DNA of 64,000 nucleotides, taken from positions 744,001 through 808,000 of the forward strand of contig CAMPEQ010000011.1 in assembly GCA_946803585.1 (NCBI GenBank), given 5' to 3'. Shown one piece after another: positions 17,216 through 25,503 of this stretch. The position numbers and the translations under genes were made by a program. Below the pieces are notes generated by a model. It searched no databases. It was not told the origin of the DNA and worked only from the letters and a program-made list of their open reading frames with translations. Numbering within the stretch: the first letter of the stretch is position 1; each line of letters begins with the position of its first letter. Source of the stretch: an uncultured Actinomycetes bacterium. GTDB taxonomy: Bacteria; Actinomycetota; Actinomycetes; S36-B12; UBA10799.

Positions 17216-18148
17216 ATGGGGAATCAACGAGCACTAGACGGACCAGTGGTAGTCGGGGTGGACGGCTCCGAGGCAAGCCAGCAAGCCCTGAAATGGGCTG
17301 CTGCCTACGCGGCACATGGCAGCGTTCAGCTCGTTGTCGTCCTCGCGCGCTCCCACCATGTATCGGTTCCCAGCGTCACCTCGGTGCCGGTCTGGCCATG
17401 GCCGGTGGTGAATGTGCCGGATCCGCGAGACGCAGCCCAGGACAAGCAACTCCTGACAGAGATCGTGGCGGCAACGATTGACGAGGCGCTCGAGCTTGAG
17501 CCGCAGACTGTCGTTGTGGAAGGACCCGCGATCCAAGGGATTATCGACGTGGCCACGAAGGTGGGCGCATCGCTAGTTGTCACGGGCCGTCGCGGTCTTG
17601 GCGGGTTCAAACGGCTCATGCTCGGGTCGGTCAGCGATGAGGTTGCCCGCTACGCGCCGTGTTCTGTTGTCGTGACGAGTAAGGAGATGCAGTGGGAGGC
17701 CAAGCCCGTCATCGTGGTGGGTATCGATGGATCGGCGGACGGCGATGCGGCGCTGATATGGGCTGCGGCCGAAGCGCGTAGGACGGGTAGCGCGCTGCAT
17801 GTGGTGCACGCTTGGGAGTATCCGGAGGTCCCTGCTGGGAGTCTTGCCGGGACGGTGCCGTGGCTTGGAGACGACGGGGCCGAGTTGACCAAACACGCGC
17901 AGCAAACCCTGCAAGAGGCGCTTGCGCGATGTGGTGTCGAATCCTCGGACTTGGATCTGACTACCGAGGCGACGTCGGGCTACCCAAGTGAGGTCTTGAC
18001 TAATACAGCGCGTGATCAGCAAGCGGAGCTTCTTGTGGTCGGTACTCGTGGTCTCGGTGGTTTTGCCAAGTTGGTCCTTGGTTCAGTTGCTCACCAATGC
18101 CTGCACCACGGCGGCTGTCCCGTGGCCGTGATTCGACCGACGGATTGA
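17216..18148 (+). CDS. Tandem universal stress protein (UspA family)
   Basis: The 310-residue protein contains two Usp domains (about 8-155 and 160-308). Each ends in the ATP-binding loop G2xG9xG(S/T): GRRGLGGFKRLMLGSVS and GTRGLGGFAKLVLGSVA, so both halves should bind ATP. Tandem Usp proteins are typical of mycobacteria and relatives, where they are induced in hypoxia or stationary phase. A TAGCGT at 17181-17186 could be the -10 box with a leader of about 25 bases. The gene converges on the FUSC gene with only seven bases between stops. Confidence 0.94.
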   Translation: MGNQRALDGPVVVGVDGSEASQQALKWAAAYAAHGSVQLVVVLARSHHVSVPSVTSVPVWPWPVVNVPDPRDAAQDKQLLTEIVAATIDEALELEPQTVVVEGPAIQGIIDVATKVGASLVVTGRRGLGGFKRLMLGSVSDEVARYAPCSVVVTSKEMQWEAKPVIVVGIDGSADGDAALIWAAAEARRTGSALHVVHAWEYPEVPAGSLAGTVPWLGDDGAELTKHAQQTLQEALARCGVESSDLDLTTEATSGYPSEVLTNTARDQQAELLVVGTRGLGGFAKLVLGSVAHQCLHHGGCPVAVIRPTD

Positions 18149-18155
18149 CTGAACG

Positions 18156-20483
18156 TTAGTCCGATGAGCTCGTAGCCGGTTCGGTTGTGGCTGGTGCGGC
18201 CGCAGCTGTGGCTCGCCGGGTGACGAGCGAGACTTGGTCAGCCACCCAATTAAGGTGGATCAGCCAATCCTGTGCCCAGATGATCGAGATCGCGTTCGTC
18301 CCCGCCCGATGGTCGGGATCCGGGTCGTTTTGTAGCGCCAGAAGGCACTGGCTGACGCATTCGTTGAGGGCATCGAATGGATCGCCGGGGATCGCGGTGA
18401 ACTCCCCGGTTGAATCAGACATGAGCGCGTCATCTGCCATCGTGGCTGATGCTCGGCCGGTATCGAATGCGGTGCCAAGCTCGGTCACAGACTGTTCGAT
18501 TCTGCCGCGGATAAACCGGACTGATTCCATCAGCCGCTCGCCGTACATGTCGAACCCGCGAGGAGTGCGACCGGAGCGACTCATCCAGGTAATCAGGTCG
18601 GCGCTGGTCATGATGTGCCCGGTTGCGTTGACCATGAACGACCAAGCCGCGATCTGTGCCGGGTCCGATCGAGACTGAGAAAGGGTGAGATCGAAAGTCT
18701 CGTAGACAGCAGTGCCCGCCTTTGCAGCGCGCGCGTGCAGTGCCTCGAACTCTGCGTCGTCAGTCGGCTTCTCGACGAGCCGCGCGTAGGCCGCAACCAG
18801 GTATTCGGTGGATGCAGACATCGACTCAGACAGCGTCTCGCGCATCTTCGCCGCAACCCCCCGCGGCCACATCAGTAGGCTGACGAAGAGGCTGATCACC
18901 AGACCCATCCCAACATCGACAACGCGGTCTCGCCCGGTCTCAAAACTTGGCCCGAGGATGATCGAGTACATGACGATGACGAAGATCGTGAAGGATGCCT
19001 GACCAACCACCACACCGATCGCTGCCGGGGTAAAGGCAGAGAGGAAGACAGCAATCGGGAAGAGCATCCACAACGCGACAGGGTGTCCGCCTAGTAGGAG
19101 CAGAATCCCGGTTCCGATGGCAAACCCAATCGCCGTTCCGAGGATGGCCCGAAGGGCAGTCACGGTCGTCCCGACGACATCGAGCCGCAGTGCGGCGATA
19201 GTTCCAAGGACGACCCAGAACCCGTGATCAACTTGGGTGAATGACACCACCGCAACGGCAATAGCCAAGGCCAACCCTGCCCGCAGGCTGTTACGCAGCC
19301 AGGGAGAGCGAAGACTCAAGTTAGACCGAAGGATTTTGCCCGGTGTTGGTTCGGGAATGTCGAGGGGAACCCCGGCAGTCGTGACCGTTTGGTGGTCCGG
19401 CTTGGAGCCGGTTGCTATCCGGGTGTTTCGGGCGATGATCTCTGAGAAGAGCGCCCCGATACGCAGCTGAAATCCGGTGTCGACAGTTTCCTTTACCGCT
19501 AGCACGTGGTGTTCCTTGAGCTGCTTCTCGGCATACGCCTCTGCGGCATTGCGGTGCTCTTCCCGGGCGAGGGAAACCACGTTGGGGTCCGGGGACTCGG
19601 CATCACCGTTGATCGCGTCGGCACACTGCGCGAGGGTGGCAGCTGTGGTGCTGGCGAGGTGAGCGTTGGGTGGGAACTCCAGGATCTCCGGGTGGGCGCG
19701 CCATTTCAGGAAGAGTCGAAGCCGAGACAGTTCATCGACAAGCTGCATGAGGGCGCGGTCACGCGCAGTCGCCCCGCCTGGACGCAGCGGTCGTCCATCG
19801 TATTGCTCACGTAATTTGTGGTGTGCCTCGTTGAGCTCGCGGATCCGAGTCTGGACGTCCACTGCAGATGAGGTGGGTTGGTCAGGATCGCTCCAGGTCG
19901 CACGAATGAGGTTCGCCGATGCAGTCAACGTCTGGGCAACTTGAGAACGCAAACTGCTTCGAAGGTGGCTGGGCCACAACACAACCGCAGCAACTGCGGA
20001 GACCCCGACTGCGATGGCGAACCCAGCCATTCGTTCTGGCAGTTGGGATAGCTCACCACTACCTGCCGTGACGGCGATAACGAACGGGAGTAAGACCGGC
20101 AAGGTGGCGGTGGCAACGTAGCCCCGCAGCACTCCGGAGAAGGTCAGCACAAAGCCCACGATGAACGTCGAGATGATCGCCACGGTGGTGCTGTAGGCCG
20201 CGAGCGTCCCGAGCACGATCGCTATCAAACCGGCGCCGCCAGCGGCTAGATAGGCAAGGAATCGGTCTCGGGTAGGTCCCCCAAAGTCGGCGAACGCGAG
20301 CAACGCAAAGCTACCGAATGCAGCGTAGGGGGCGCCGTTGACTAGACCCAGAACGTCATAGACAAATACGAATAGCAGCGGCAGAACAAGGGCGACTCGC
20401 AGAGCACGGCGCAAGATCACATGCTCTGGGTCGTGCACCTGATTGCCTCCGTCGATTCCCGCGCGCTCAATCCGTTCAGCCAT
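18156..20483 (-). CDS. FUSC family inner-membrane protein
   Basis: A 775-residue protein made of two similar halves: a first set of about six helices (about 24-175), a cytoplasmic helical region (about 180-390), a second set of helices (about 410-560, starting near RNSLRAGLALAIAVAVVSFTQ), and a C-terminal cytoplasmic helical domain. This is the fusaric-acid-resistance / aromatic-acid-efflux (AaeB, YccS) architecture. The N-terminus is not firmly fixed because no ribosome site or -10 box stands right before ATG 20483. It is divergent from nagA; the 153 bases between hold the promoters of both and nothing else I recognise. Confidence 0.86.
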   Translation of the reverse strand: MAERIERAGIDGGNQVHDPEHVILRRALRVALVLPLLFVFVYDVLGLVNGAPYAAFGSFALLAFADFGGPTRDRFLAYLAAGGAGLIAIVLGTLAAYSTTVAIISTFIVGFVLTFSGVLRGYVATATLPVLLPFVIAVTAGSGELSQLPERMAGFAIAVGVSAVAAVVLWPSHLRSSLRSQVAQTLTASANLIRATWSDPDQPTSSAVDVQTRIRELNEAHHKLREQYDGRPLRPGGATARDRALMQLVDELSRLRLFLKWRAHPEILEFPPNAHLASTTAATLAQCADAINGDAESPDPNVVSLAREEHRNAAEAYAEKQLKEHHVLAVKETVDTGFQLRIGALFSEIIARNTRIATGSKPDHQTVTTAGVPLDIPEPTPGKILRSNLSLRSPWLRNSLRAGLALAIAVAVVSFTQVDHGFWVVLGTIAALRLDVVGTTVTALRAILGTAIGFAIGTGILLLLGGHPVALWMLFPIAVFLSAFTPAAIGVVVGQASFTIFVIVMYSIILGPSFETGRDRVVDVGMGLVISLFVSLLMWPRGVAAKMRETLSESMSASTEYLVAAYARLVEKPTDDAEFEALHARAAKAGTAVYETFDLTLSQSRSDPAQIAAWSFMVNATGHIMTSADLITWMSRSGRTPRGFDMYGERLMESVRFIRGRIEQSVTELGTAFDTGRASATMADDALMSDSTGEFTAIPGDPFDALNECVSQCLLALQNDPDPDHRAGTNAISIIWAQDWLIHLNWVADQVSLVTRRATAAAAPATTEPATSSSD

Positions 20484-20636
20484 TCTGTCGGGTGCGCTCT
20501 GAGGTTGCTATTCGAGTACGAATCGGCCGATCCCCCGGGTGATCTAGTCGGATCGCTTGCCGTCGAGAAAGCGCCTAGGGTGAACCCACTACCAATCGCC
20601 CAATCTCGGGCACTTCGACAAGCGCAGGAGATCTTC

Positions 20637-21776
20637 ATGACGGTGTTCGGCAACGGCCGGGTAGTCACCTCCGCCGGGCTTCTCGAGGTTGGCTGGGTCG
20701 AGGTTCGTGAGGAGACGATCGTCGCCCTCGGCCTTGGGGTGCCGGACCAACCACTCGATGTCGACCTCAACGGCCGCACCCTCGTGCCGGGATTTGTAGA
20801 TCAGCACTGCCATGGTGGGGGCGGAAGCTCGTTCATCACGACCGATGAGCATGAGGCCCGTCGAGCCGCCGAACTCCACCTGAGCCACGGCACTACCTCG
20901 ATGCTGGCCAGTCTCGTCTCGGGTAGTCAGGTTGCTCTCACCGAGCAGGTTGAGGTGCTGTCGGGTCTAGTCGATGACAACACGATCGTCGGTATCCACC
21001 TTGAAGGCCCATGGATTAGTTCGCTTCATTGCGGTGCCCACGACGTTGCCGAGCTCAGAGCGCCGCAGCCCCAAGAGGTGGCGGCGATCTTTGCCGTCGG
21101 TGCCGGTCGGATCAAGATGGTCACTATCGCCCCCGAACTTGACGGCGCTATTGAGGCGATCGGCCAGATCGTCGACGCGGGAGCAATCGCCGCGGTCGGA
21201 CACTGTGATGCGGACTATGAAACAACAGTTGCTGCGATCGATGCCGGAGCCCGCGTCGCAACCCATCTCTATAACGCCATTCGTCCGCTGAGCCATCGTG
21301 ATCCTGGAGCGATTGGCGCGCTTCTGGAGGATCCCCGGGTTGATATCGAGCTGATCGCTGATGGCACCCATCTGCACCGAGTAGTTCTCAATCTAGTGGT
21401 TCGCGAGGCTGGGGCAAGCCGCGTCTCGATGATCACTGATGCGATGGCCGCCGCGGGCGCAGCAGACGGTCGCTATGTACTGGGCGAGTTGGACGTCGAT
21501 GTTGTGGACGGAGTCGCCCGATTGGTCGACGGCGGAGCGATTGCTGGCAGCACCCTGACGATGGACGGCGCGCTGCGCTTCATGACGATGACTGTGGGGC
21601 TACCAATCGCCGAGGTAGTCGAGATGGTGTCGACGACTCCCGCTCGCGTCCTTGGACTAGCTGATCGCGGTTCGATTGAGGTCGGTAGGCGGGCAGATCT
21701 TGTTGTACTCGGGACGAACCTGGGCGTTGACGGGGTCATGCAAGGCGGCGTGTGGGCGGTAGCGCCGAAGTCCTAG
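20637..21776 (+). CDS. nagA: N-acetylglucosamine-6-phosphate deacetylase
   Basis: A 379-residue amidohydrolase that removes acetate from GlcNAc-6-phosphate, feeding amino-sugar and cell-wall recycling. Key motifs: QHCHGGGGSSF (metal site), GIHLEGPWIS (metal Glu), VGHCDADY and ATHLYNAIRPLSHRDPG (substrate and metal His), and MITDAMAAAG with the catalytic Asp. ATG 20637 is set by GCAGGAG seven bases upstream; the frame is open further upstream but overlaps the divergent FUSC gene. No nagB or GlcNAc transporter is adjacent. Confidence 0.94.
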   Translation: MTVFGNGRVVTSAGLLEVGWVEVREETIVALGLGVPDQPLDVDLNGRTLVPGFVDQHCHGGGGSSFITTDEHEARRAAELHLSHGTTSMLASLVSGSQVALTEQVEVLSGLVDDNTIVGIHLEGPWISSLHCGAHDVAELRAPQPQEVAAIFAVGAGRIKMVTIAPELDGAIEAIGQIVDAGAIAAVGHCDADYETTVAAIDAGARVATHLYNAIRPLSHRDPGAIGALLEDPRVDIELIADGTHLHRVVLNLVVREAGASRVSMITDAMAAAGAADGRYVLGELDVDVVDGVARLVDGGAIAGSTLTMDGALRFMTMTVGLPIAEVVEMVSTTPARVLGLADRGSIEVGRRADLVVLGTNLGVDGVMQGGVWAVAPKS

Positions 21777-21863
21777 AGCGGGCGCGCTGATGGGGTACTC
21801 CGAGAGCCGAGATCGGCAGTCAGTGCCGCTGGTGGAATGTGTGCAGAACTCGTAGGGGGCAAA

Positions 21864-22367
21864 TTACATAAACGCCACAGTCTGCTCCAGTGGCTTGCTC
21901 ATTGCGTGGTTCGACATCGCCACACCGCGAACGACCACCAGTTGCTCCTCATCGTCGACGAAGCCCGCAGCGAGGAAGAACGGGCGTGCGGTGATAGAGG
22001 CATTCGTCCGTAAGACCTCTGTACCTGACTTCACAGCCTGCTCGGTCGCCCACTGCAACAGCCTGGTCGCGATGCCGCGACGACTGGCAGCAGGATCAAC
22101 AAACATCATGTCGATGTAGCCGTTTTGGTCAAGATCGGTGAAGCCGAGGACGGTGCCCCGACTGTCCGCGACGACGGTATTGCGGTCGGCGCGTTTACGC
22201 TCCCAATCTGCTAGATCGATGTTGCTCGGGCACCATGCTTCGATTTGAGCTTGCGAGTAGTCCTTCGCCGCTGTCGTGTGGACCGCTCGCCGAAACACGC
22301 GGAGAGTGGCGGCTCCGTCGCCCGTGTCATAGTGACGAATACTCAGGGGCCCCTTGGCCAGCGTCAT
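21864..22367 (-). CDS. GNAT family N-acetyltransferase
   Basis: A 167-residue single-domain GNAT acetyltransferase. The acetyl-CoA pyrophosphate loop is seen as MMFVDPAASRRGIATRLLQ (motif A), followed by RTNASITARPFFLAAGFVDD (motif B), which is closest to the YafP-like group acting on small molecules. GAAGGGAAAG precedes the ATG. The acceptor is unknown. It stands alone, converging on nagA, and upstream lies the terminator of the ROK kinase gene. Confidence 0.88.
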   Translation of the reverse strand: MTLAKGPLSIRHYDTGDGAATLRVFRRAVHTTAAKDYSQAQIEAWCPSNIDLADWERKRADRNTVVADSRGTVLGFTDLDQNGYIDMMFVDPAASRRGIATRLLQWATEQAVKSGTEVLRTNASITARPFFLAAGFVDDEEQLVVVRGVAMSNHAMSKPLEQTVAFM

Positions 22368-22441
22368 TCACTTTCCCTTCTAGGTCAGCGCCAGGCTAGT
22401 GCGCCCGGTCCTAGCACCGCGGGACAGCTCTGCATACACAA

Positions 22442-22487
22442 AGAAGGTGGGCGGGAGGGGAAACGATCGCCCTCCCGCCCACCTTCT
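22442..22487 (-). terminator. Strong 18-bp stem-loop terminator
   Basis: A perfect 18-bp stem (22442-22459 with 22470-22487; core GGTGGGCGGGAGGG) and a 10-base loop start 11 bases after the ROK kinase stop. On the minus strand the stem is followed by TTCTTTGTGT, a moderate T-tract, so it should end the sugar-uptake/kinase transcript before the GNAT gene. Confidence 0.85.
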
Positions 22488-22497
22488 CGTTGGGAAA

Positions 22498-23835
22498 CTA
22501 ACTGCTCTTCTTGGCCGCTGCCTTCGAAGTAGTGACCTTGGTCGCCGCGGCCTTACTTGCGGAGGCCTTCTTCGCGGGCGCCTTCTTTGCCGGGGCCTTT
22601 TTTGCGGCCGACGACCGTGGTGTTGGCGCCTTCTTTGCAGCCGCAGCCTTTGCCGGTGCCTTCGTGGCGGTCTTCTTTGCGGGTGCCTTGGTTGCCGCGG
22701 ACGTCCCCGCAGCTGCTTTCTTTGCGGGGGCCTTCTTTGCTGCCGCCTTTGTCGCCGGAGCCTTCTTCGCGGCGGCCTTCTTCGCGGCGGTCTTCTTGGC
22801 GGCGGTCTTCTTGGCCGATTCGGTCGCGGCCTTCTTCGCGGCAGCCCCAGTGCGTAGCGCCGGATCTGTGACCTTGATGCCCTTCACTAGGAGTGCTGCA
22901 CCGAGTGCGCCACCGAGGTCACCGAGTTCTGCGAGCAGAACGGCCGGTGGGGTGTCTGGCTTGATGAGGTGGGGAATCATCGCCTCGCGGATCGAATCGA
23001 CGAACGGCTGTCCGAGCCGGATGCCGAGCCCGCCGCCGATGATGATGGCTTCTGGGTCGACCAAGTTGACGGCACTACCAATGCCGCTGCCAAGTGCCCA
23101 AACGGCCCGATCGATGAGCTTGTGCGCCATCTTGTCGTTCTTCTTTAGGGCCTTAGCCCAGACCCCGCTTGCAAGCCTTGGCTTCTCTTTCTTCTTCATG
23201 ATTTTGAAGAGGTCAGTGCGGCGTCCTTTACGTGCCCACTTACGTGCTTGCTCTTCCATCGCCGCGCGCCCGGCGTATGCCTCCATACAGCCGAATCGTC
23301 CGCAGCCGCACGGCGCGCCACCCTTGGCCATGATCTGTATGTGGCCGATCTCGCCAGCCGCTCCACGGCCGATCCACAGTTCATCGTCGATAACGATTCC
23401 GCCCCCGACTCCGGTACCGCAGAAGACTCCGATTAGTGAGTCGTATTCACGACCCGCGCCGAGTGCGACCTCAGCGTTAACTCCGACCTGGACGTCGTTT
23501 CCAAGAAAGACTGGAACTCCGCCGAGGCGTTTGGAGAGTTCTGCGACGATCGGGTAGGTGATCATCCAGCCGGGGAGGTTTCCCGCGTTGCTGAGGGTTC
23601 CTGCCTCGACGTTGATCTGGCCAGGTCCACCGACACCAACACCAACAACCTTGGCTAGATCCACACCGGCGGCTGTAATGGCAGCCTTTACCGATGATGC
23701 GATCGCATCGGTTACACCGTCGGGGGTGCCGGTCGTCGGGGTGGGTCGTCGGTCTGTACCGAGGATTTGATCGTTCTCGTCCACGATTGCGACCTGGATT
23801 TTTGTTCCACCAAGATCGACTCCGGCTCTCAACAT
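22498..23835 (-). CDS. ROK family sugar kinase (glucokinase-like) fused to a histone H1-like Lys/Ala tail
   Basis: Residues 1 to about 325 form a ROK kinase: DLGGTKIQVAIVDE (phosphate loop), GVGGPGQINVEAGTL, FLGNDVQVGVNAE with the catalytic Asp, GTGVGGGIVID, and the zinc motif GHIQIMAKG...CGCGRFGCMEAYAG. It likely phosphorylates glucose with ATP or polyphosphate. Residues about 326-445 are almost only Ala, Lys, Pro, Ser and Thr in AAKK/PAKK repeats, like the C-terminal tails of HupB and histone H1. Such a tail on a kinase is unusual and suggests binding to DNA, polyphosphate or another polyanion. GAGAGGG precedes the ATG. The upstream MFS sugar transporter on the same strand fits a glucose uptake-and-phosphorylation pair. 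Confidence 0.9.
   Translation of the reverse strand: MLRAGVDLGGTKIQVAIVDENDQILGTDRRPTPTTGTPDGVTDAIASSVKAAITAAGVDLAKVVGVGVGGPGQINVEAGTLSNAGNLPGWMITYPIVAELSKRLGGVPVFLGNDVQVGVNAEVALGAGREYDSLIGVFCGTGVGGGIVIDDELWIGRGAAGEIGHIQIMAKGGAPCGCGRFGCMEAYAGRAAMEEQARKWARKGRRTDLFKIMKKKEKPRLASGVWAKALKKNDKMAHKLIDRAVWALGSGIGSAVNLVDPEAIIIGGGLGIRLGQPFVDSIREAMIPHLIKPDTPPAVLLAELGDLGGALGAALLVKGIKVTDPALRTGAAAKKAATESAKKTAAKKTAAKKAAAKKAPATKAAAKKAPAKKAAAGTSAATKAPAKKTATKAPAKAAAAKKAPTPRSSAAKKAPAKKAPAKKASASKAAATKVTTSKAAAKKSS
22501..22850 (-). repeat. Degenerate repeats encoding AAKK/PAKK units
   Basis: The 3' part of the ROK gene consists of imperfect 12-15-base units (on the plus strand forms of CTTCTTTGCGGCGGC) that encode Ala-Lys-Lys and Pro-Ala-Lys-Lys steps. 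Such DNA is prone to slippage, so tail length may vary between strains. Confidence 0.75.
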
Positions 23836-23923
23836 GGTTGCCCTCTCGTTATTGCGGTGTGCGGTGAACTTCGTGTCGAACCGGTTCCGGTCGTAGAGCT
23901 AGAACAGGTTCCTAGGGGTAGTT

Positions 23924-25366
23924 CTAGTGGACTTTCTGGCCTGACGCGACTCCATCAGATCCGTCCGTGGGCCAGCTGCCACCGTTCTCCCAGAAGTAGC
24001 GGATGTCGTCGAGCTGACGACCCTTCGTCTCCGGGGCGTACTTGAAGACGAAAGCCAGAGCGAGCAGTGCCAGAACGGCGAAGCCGATGAACACCCATTG
24101 CTGGCCGAATGCCTCGATCGCCGACAGGGTGAAGGAAGCCACGATGAGGTTGGCAACCAGATCCGAGGTGAGCATCGCGCTTGTTCCGTATGCACGAAGG
24201 CGACCGGGGAAGGCTTCGGAGGCGTAGACCCAAACAAGGGATCCGAATCCGAAGACGAATCCGATGTTGACCAATGCAAGGCCGGCGAACCCAAGGATGA
24301 TCTCGGTCATGTTGAACGTGCCGTCACCGACCGCGAACGAGACTCCGGAGGACAGCAGTAGCCCGCCAGTCATGATTGCGATACCGGTCATCAGAATTGG
24401 ACGACGACCCCAGCGGTCGATGTAGCGCATCGAGGTAAGAACTGCCAGAAGCGCGAAGACCTGCACGCCTGCGGACATCCAGATCGCCTCGACGTCAGTG
24501 TCAACGCCCATCGATTTGAACAGCTGCGGGCCGTAGGTGACGGTTGCGTTGATACCGGTGATCTGGATGAAGAACCCAAGGGTCACAACGAAGACAGTTG
24601 CGCGCAAGAACGGCTTGCGGAACATCTCGCTGATGCCGCCGCCCGATTCGTCATCGATCGTGTCTTGCATCTCCTGGATCTCGGCCTCGAAGTCAGCGTT
24701 CGGGTCGATCCGCTCCAAGTTCTCTGTCGCTTCTTTGCGGCGTCCCTTGAGCATTAGCCAGTTGGGAGTTTCCGGCACCTTCAGTAAGAGCGGAATCAAC
24801 AGGACTGCGGGGACTGCGGCGATTCCGAGCATGATTCGCCAGTTGTAGGAGGCATCTGCCTCGCTCAGAGTTGCAGATAGGACGTTGCCCAGGATGATGC
24901 CGATGACACCCATGACTTGGTACAGCACCAGGGTCCGGCCACGAACCGCAGCGGGAACGGATTCAGCAACGAACAGAGGGACCGCGATGAGCGATAGACC
25001 GATCGTCAGGCCAAGGAAGAACCGTGAAGTCCATAGCGTGGCCTCATTTACCGACAGCGCTGAAGTGAGGCAGAACAGGGCGTAACCGGCGGCGACCATG
25101 ATCATCGCCTTCTTACGCCCGACCTTGTTAGCGATCCAACCACCGAGGATCGCGCCGAGCACCTCACCCCACACGATTGCGGCCGTCACCAGCTCAACCT
25201 GTTGGGTGCTGAGGTCCAAGTTCACGCCGAACGACAGCGCAGCGCCGCCGATGTTGCCGTTGTCGTAGCCGTAGATCAAGCCCAGCGTGACCGCGGCGAG
25301 GGTGACGACACCGGCACCTCTGGCGACCTTCACTTTAGTCACGGCGTCCATCGGTTCGTTCGACAC
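23924..25366 (-). CDS. MFS sugar:H+ symporter (SP family)
   Basis: A 480-residue, 12-helix transporter of the sugar porter family. Diagnostic motifs are GYDNGNIGGA in helix 1, GWIANKVGRKKAMIM (loop 2-3), RFFLGLTIGLSLIAVPLFVAE, VPETPNWLMLKGRRKEA (loop 6), IDRWGRRPILMTG and the closing PETKGRQLDDI. These fit glucose/xylose/inositol importers such as actinobacterial GlcP. GTG 25366 has GGAGGAATT immediately upstream. With the ROK kinase 88 bases downstream on the same strand it forms a likely uptake and phosphorylation unit. A 7-bp repeat CTAGAAC/GTTCTAG (23899-23927) at its stop may be a weak terminator. Confidence 0.93.
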   Translation of the reverse strand: MSNEPMDAVTKVKVARGAGVVTLAAVTLGLIYGYDNGNIGGAALSFGVNLDLSTQQVELVTAAIVWGEVLGAILGGWIANKVGRKKAMIMVAAGYALFCLTSALSVNEATLWTSRFFLGLTIGLSLIAVPLFVAESVPAAVRGRTLVLYQVMGVIGIILGNVLSATLSEADASYNWRIMLGIAAVPAVLLIPLLLKVPETPNWLMLKGRRKEATENLERIDPNADFEAEIQEMQDTIDDESGGGISEMFRKPFLRATVFVVTLGFFIQITGINATVTYGPQLFKSMGVDTDVEAIWMSAGVQVFALLAVLTSMRYIDRWGRRPILMTGIAIMTGGLLLSSGVSFAVGDGTFNMTEIILGFAGLALVNIGFVFGFGSLVWVYASEAFPGRLRAYGTSAMLTSDLVANLIVASFTLSAIEAFGQQWVFIGFAVLALLALAFVFKYAPETKGRQLDDIRYFWENGGSWPTDGSDGVASGQKVH

Positions 25367-25503
25367 AATTCCTCCGCATATTCAGCGCAAGTCCCGACAA
25401 CTCGCAGCCTGTGGATACTTGCGCACTGCTAGATCGATTGTCGCGCTGAGTCGACGCAATCAGCCAATCGGGTGACTAGGGGTAGTCGCTTGACTACAGA
25501 GGA

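Noticed and set aside
22511-23557. A 348-codon plus-strand frame rich in Ala and Phe
   Set aside because: It is the complement of the Lys/Ala repeats of the ROK kinase gene (AAG codons read as CTT/TTC); no independent evidence of coding.
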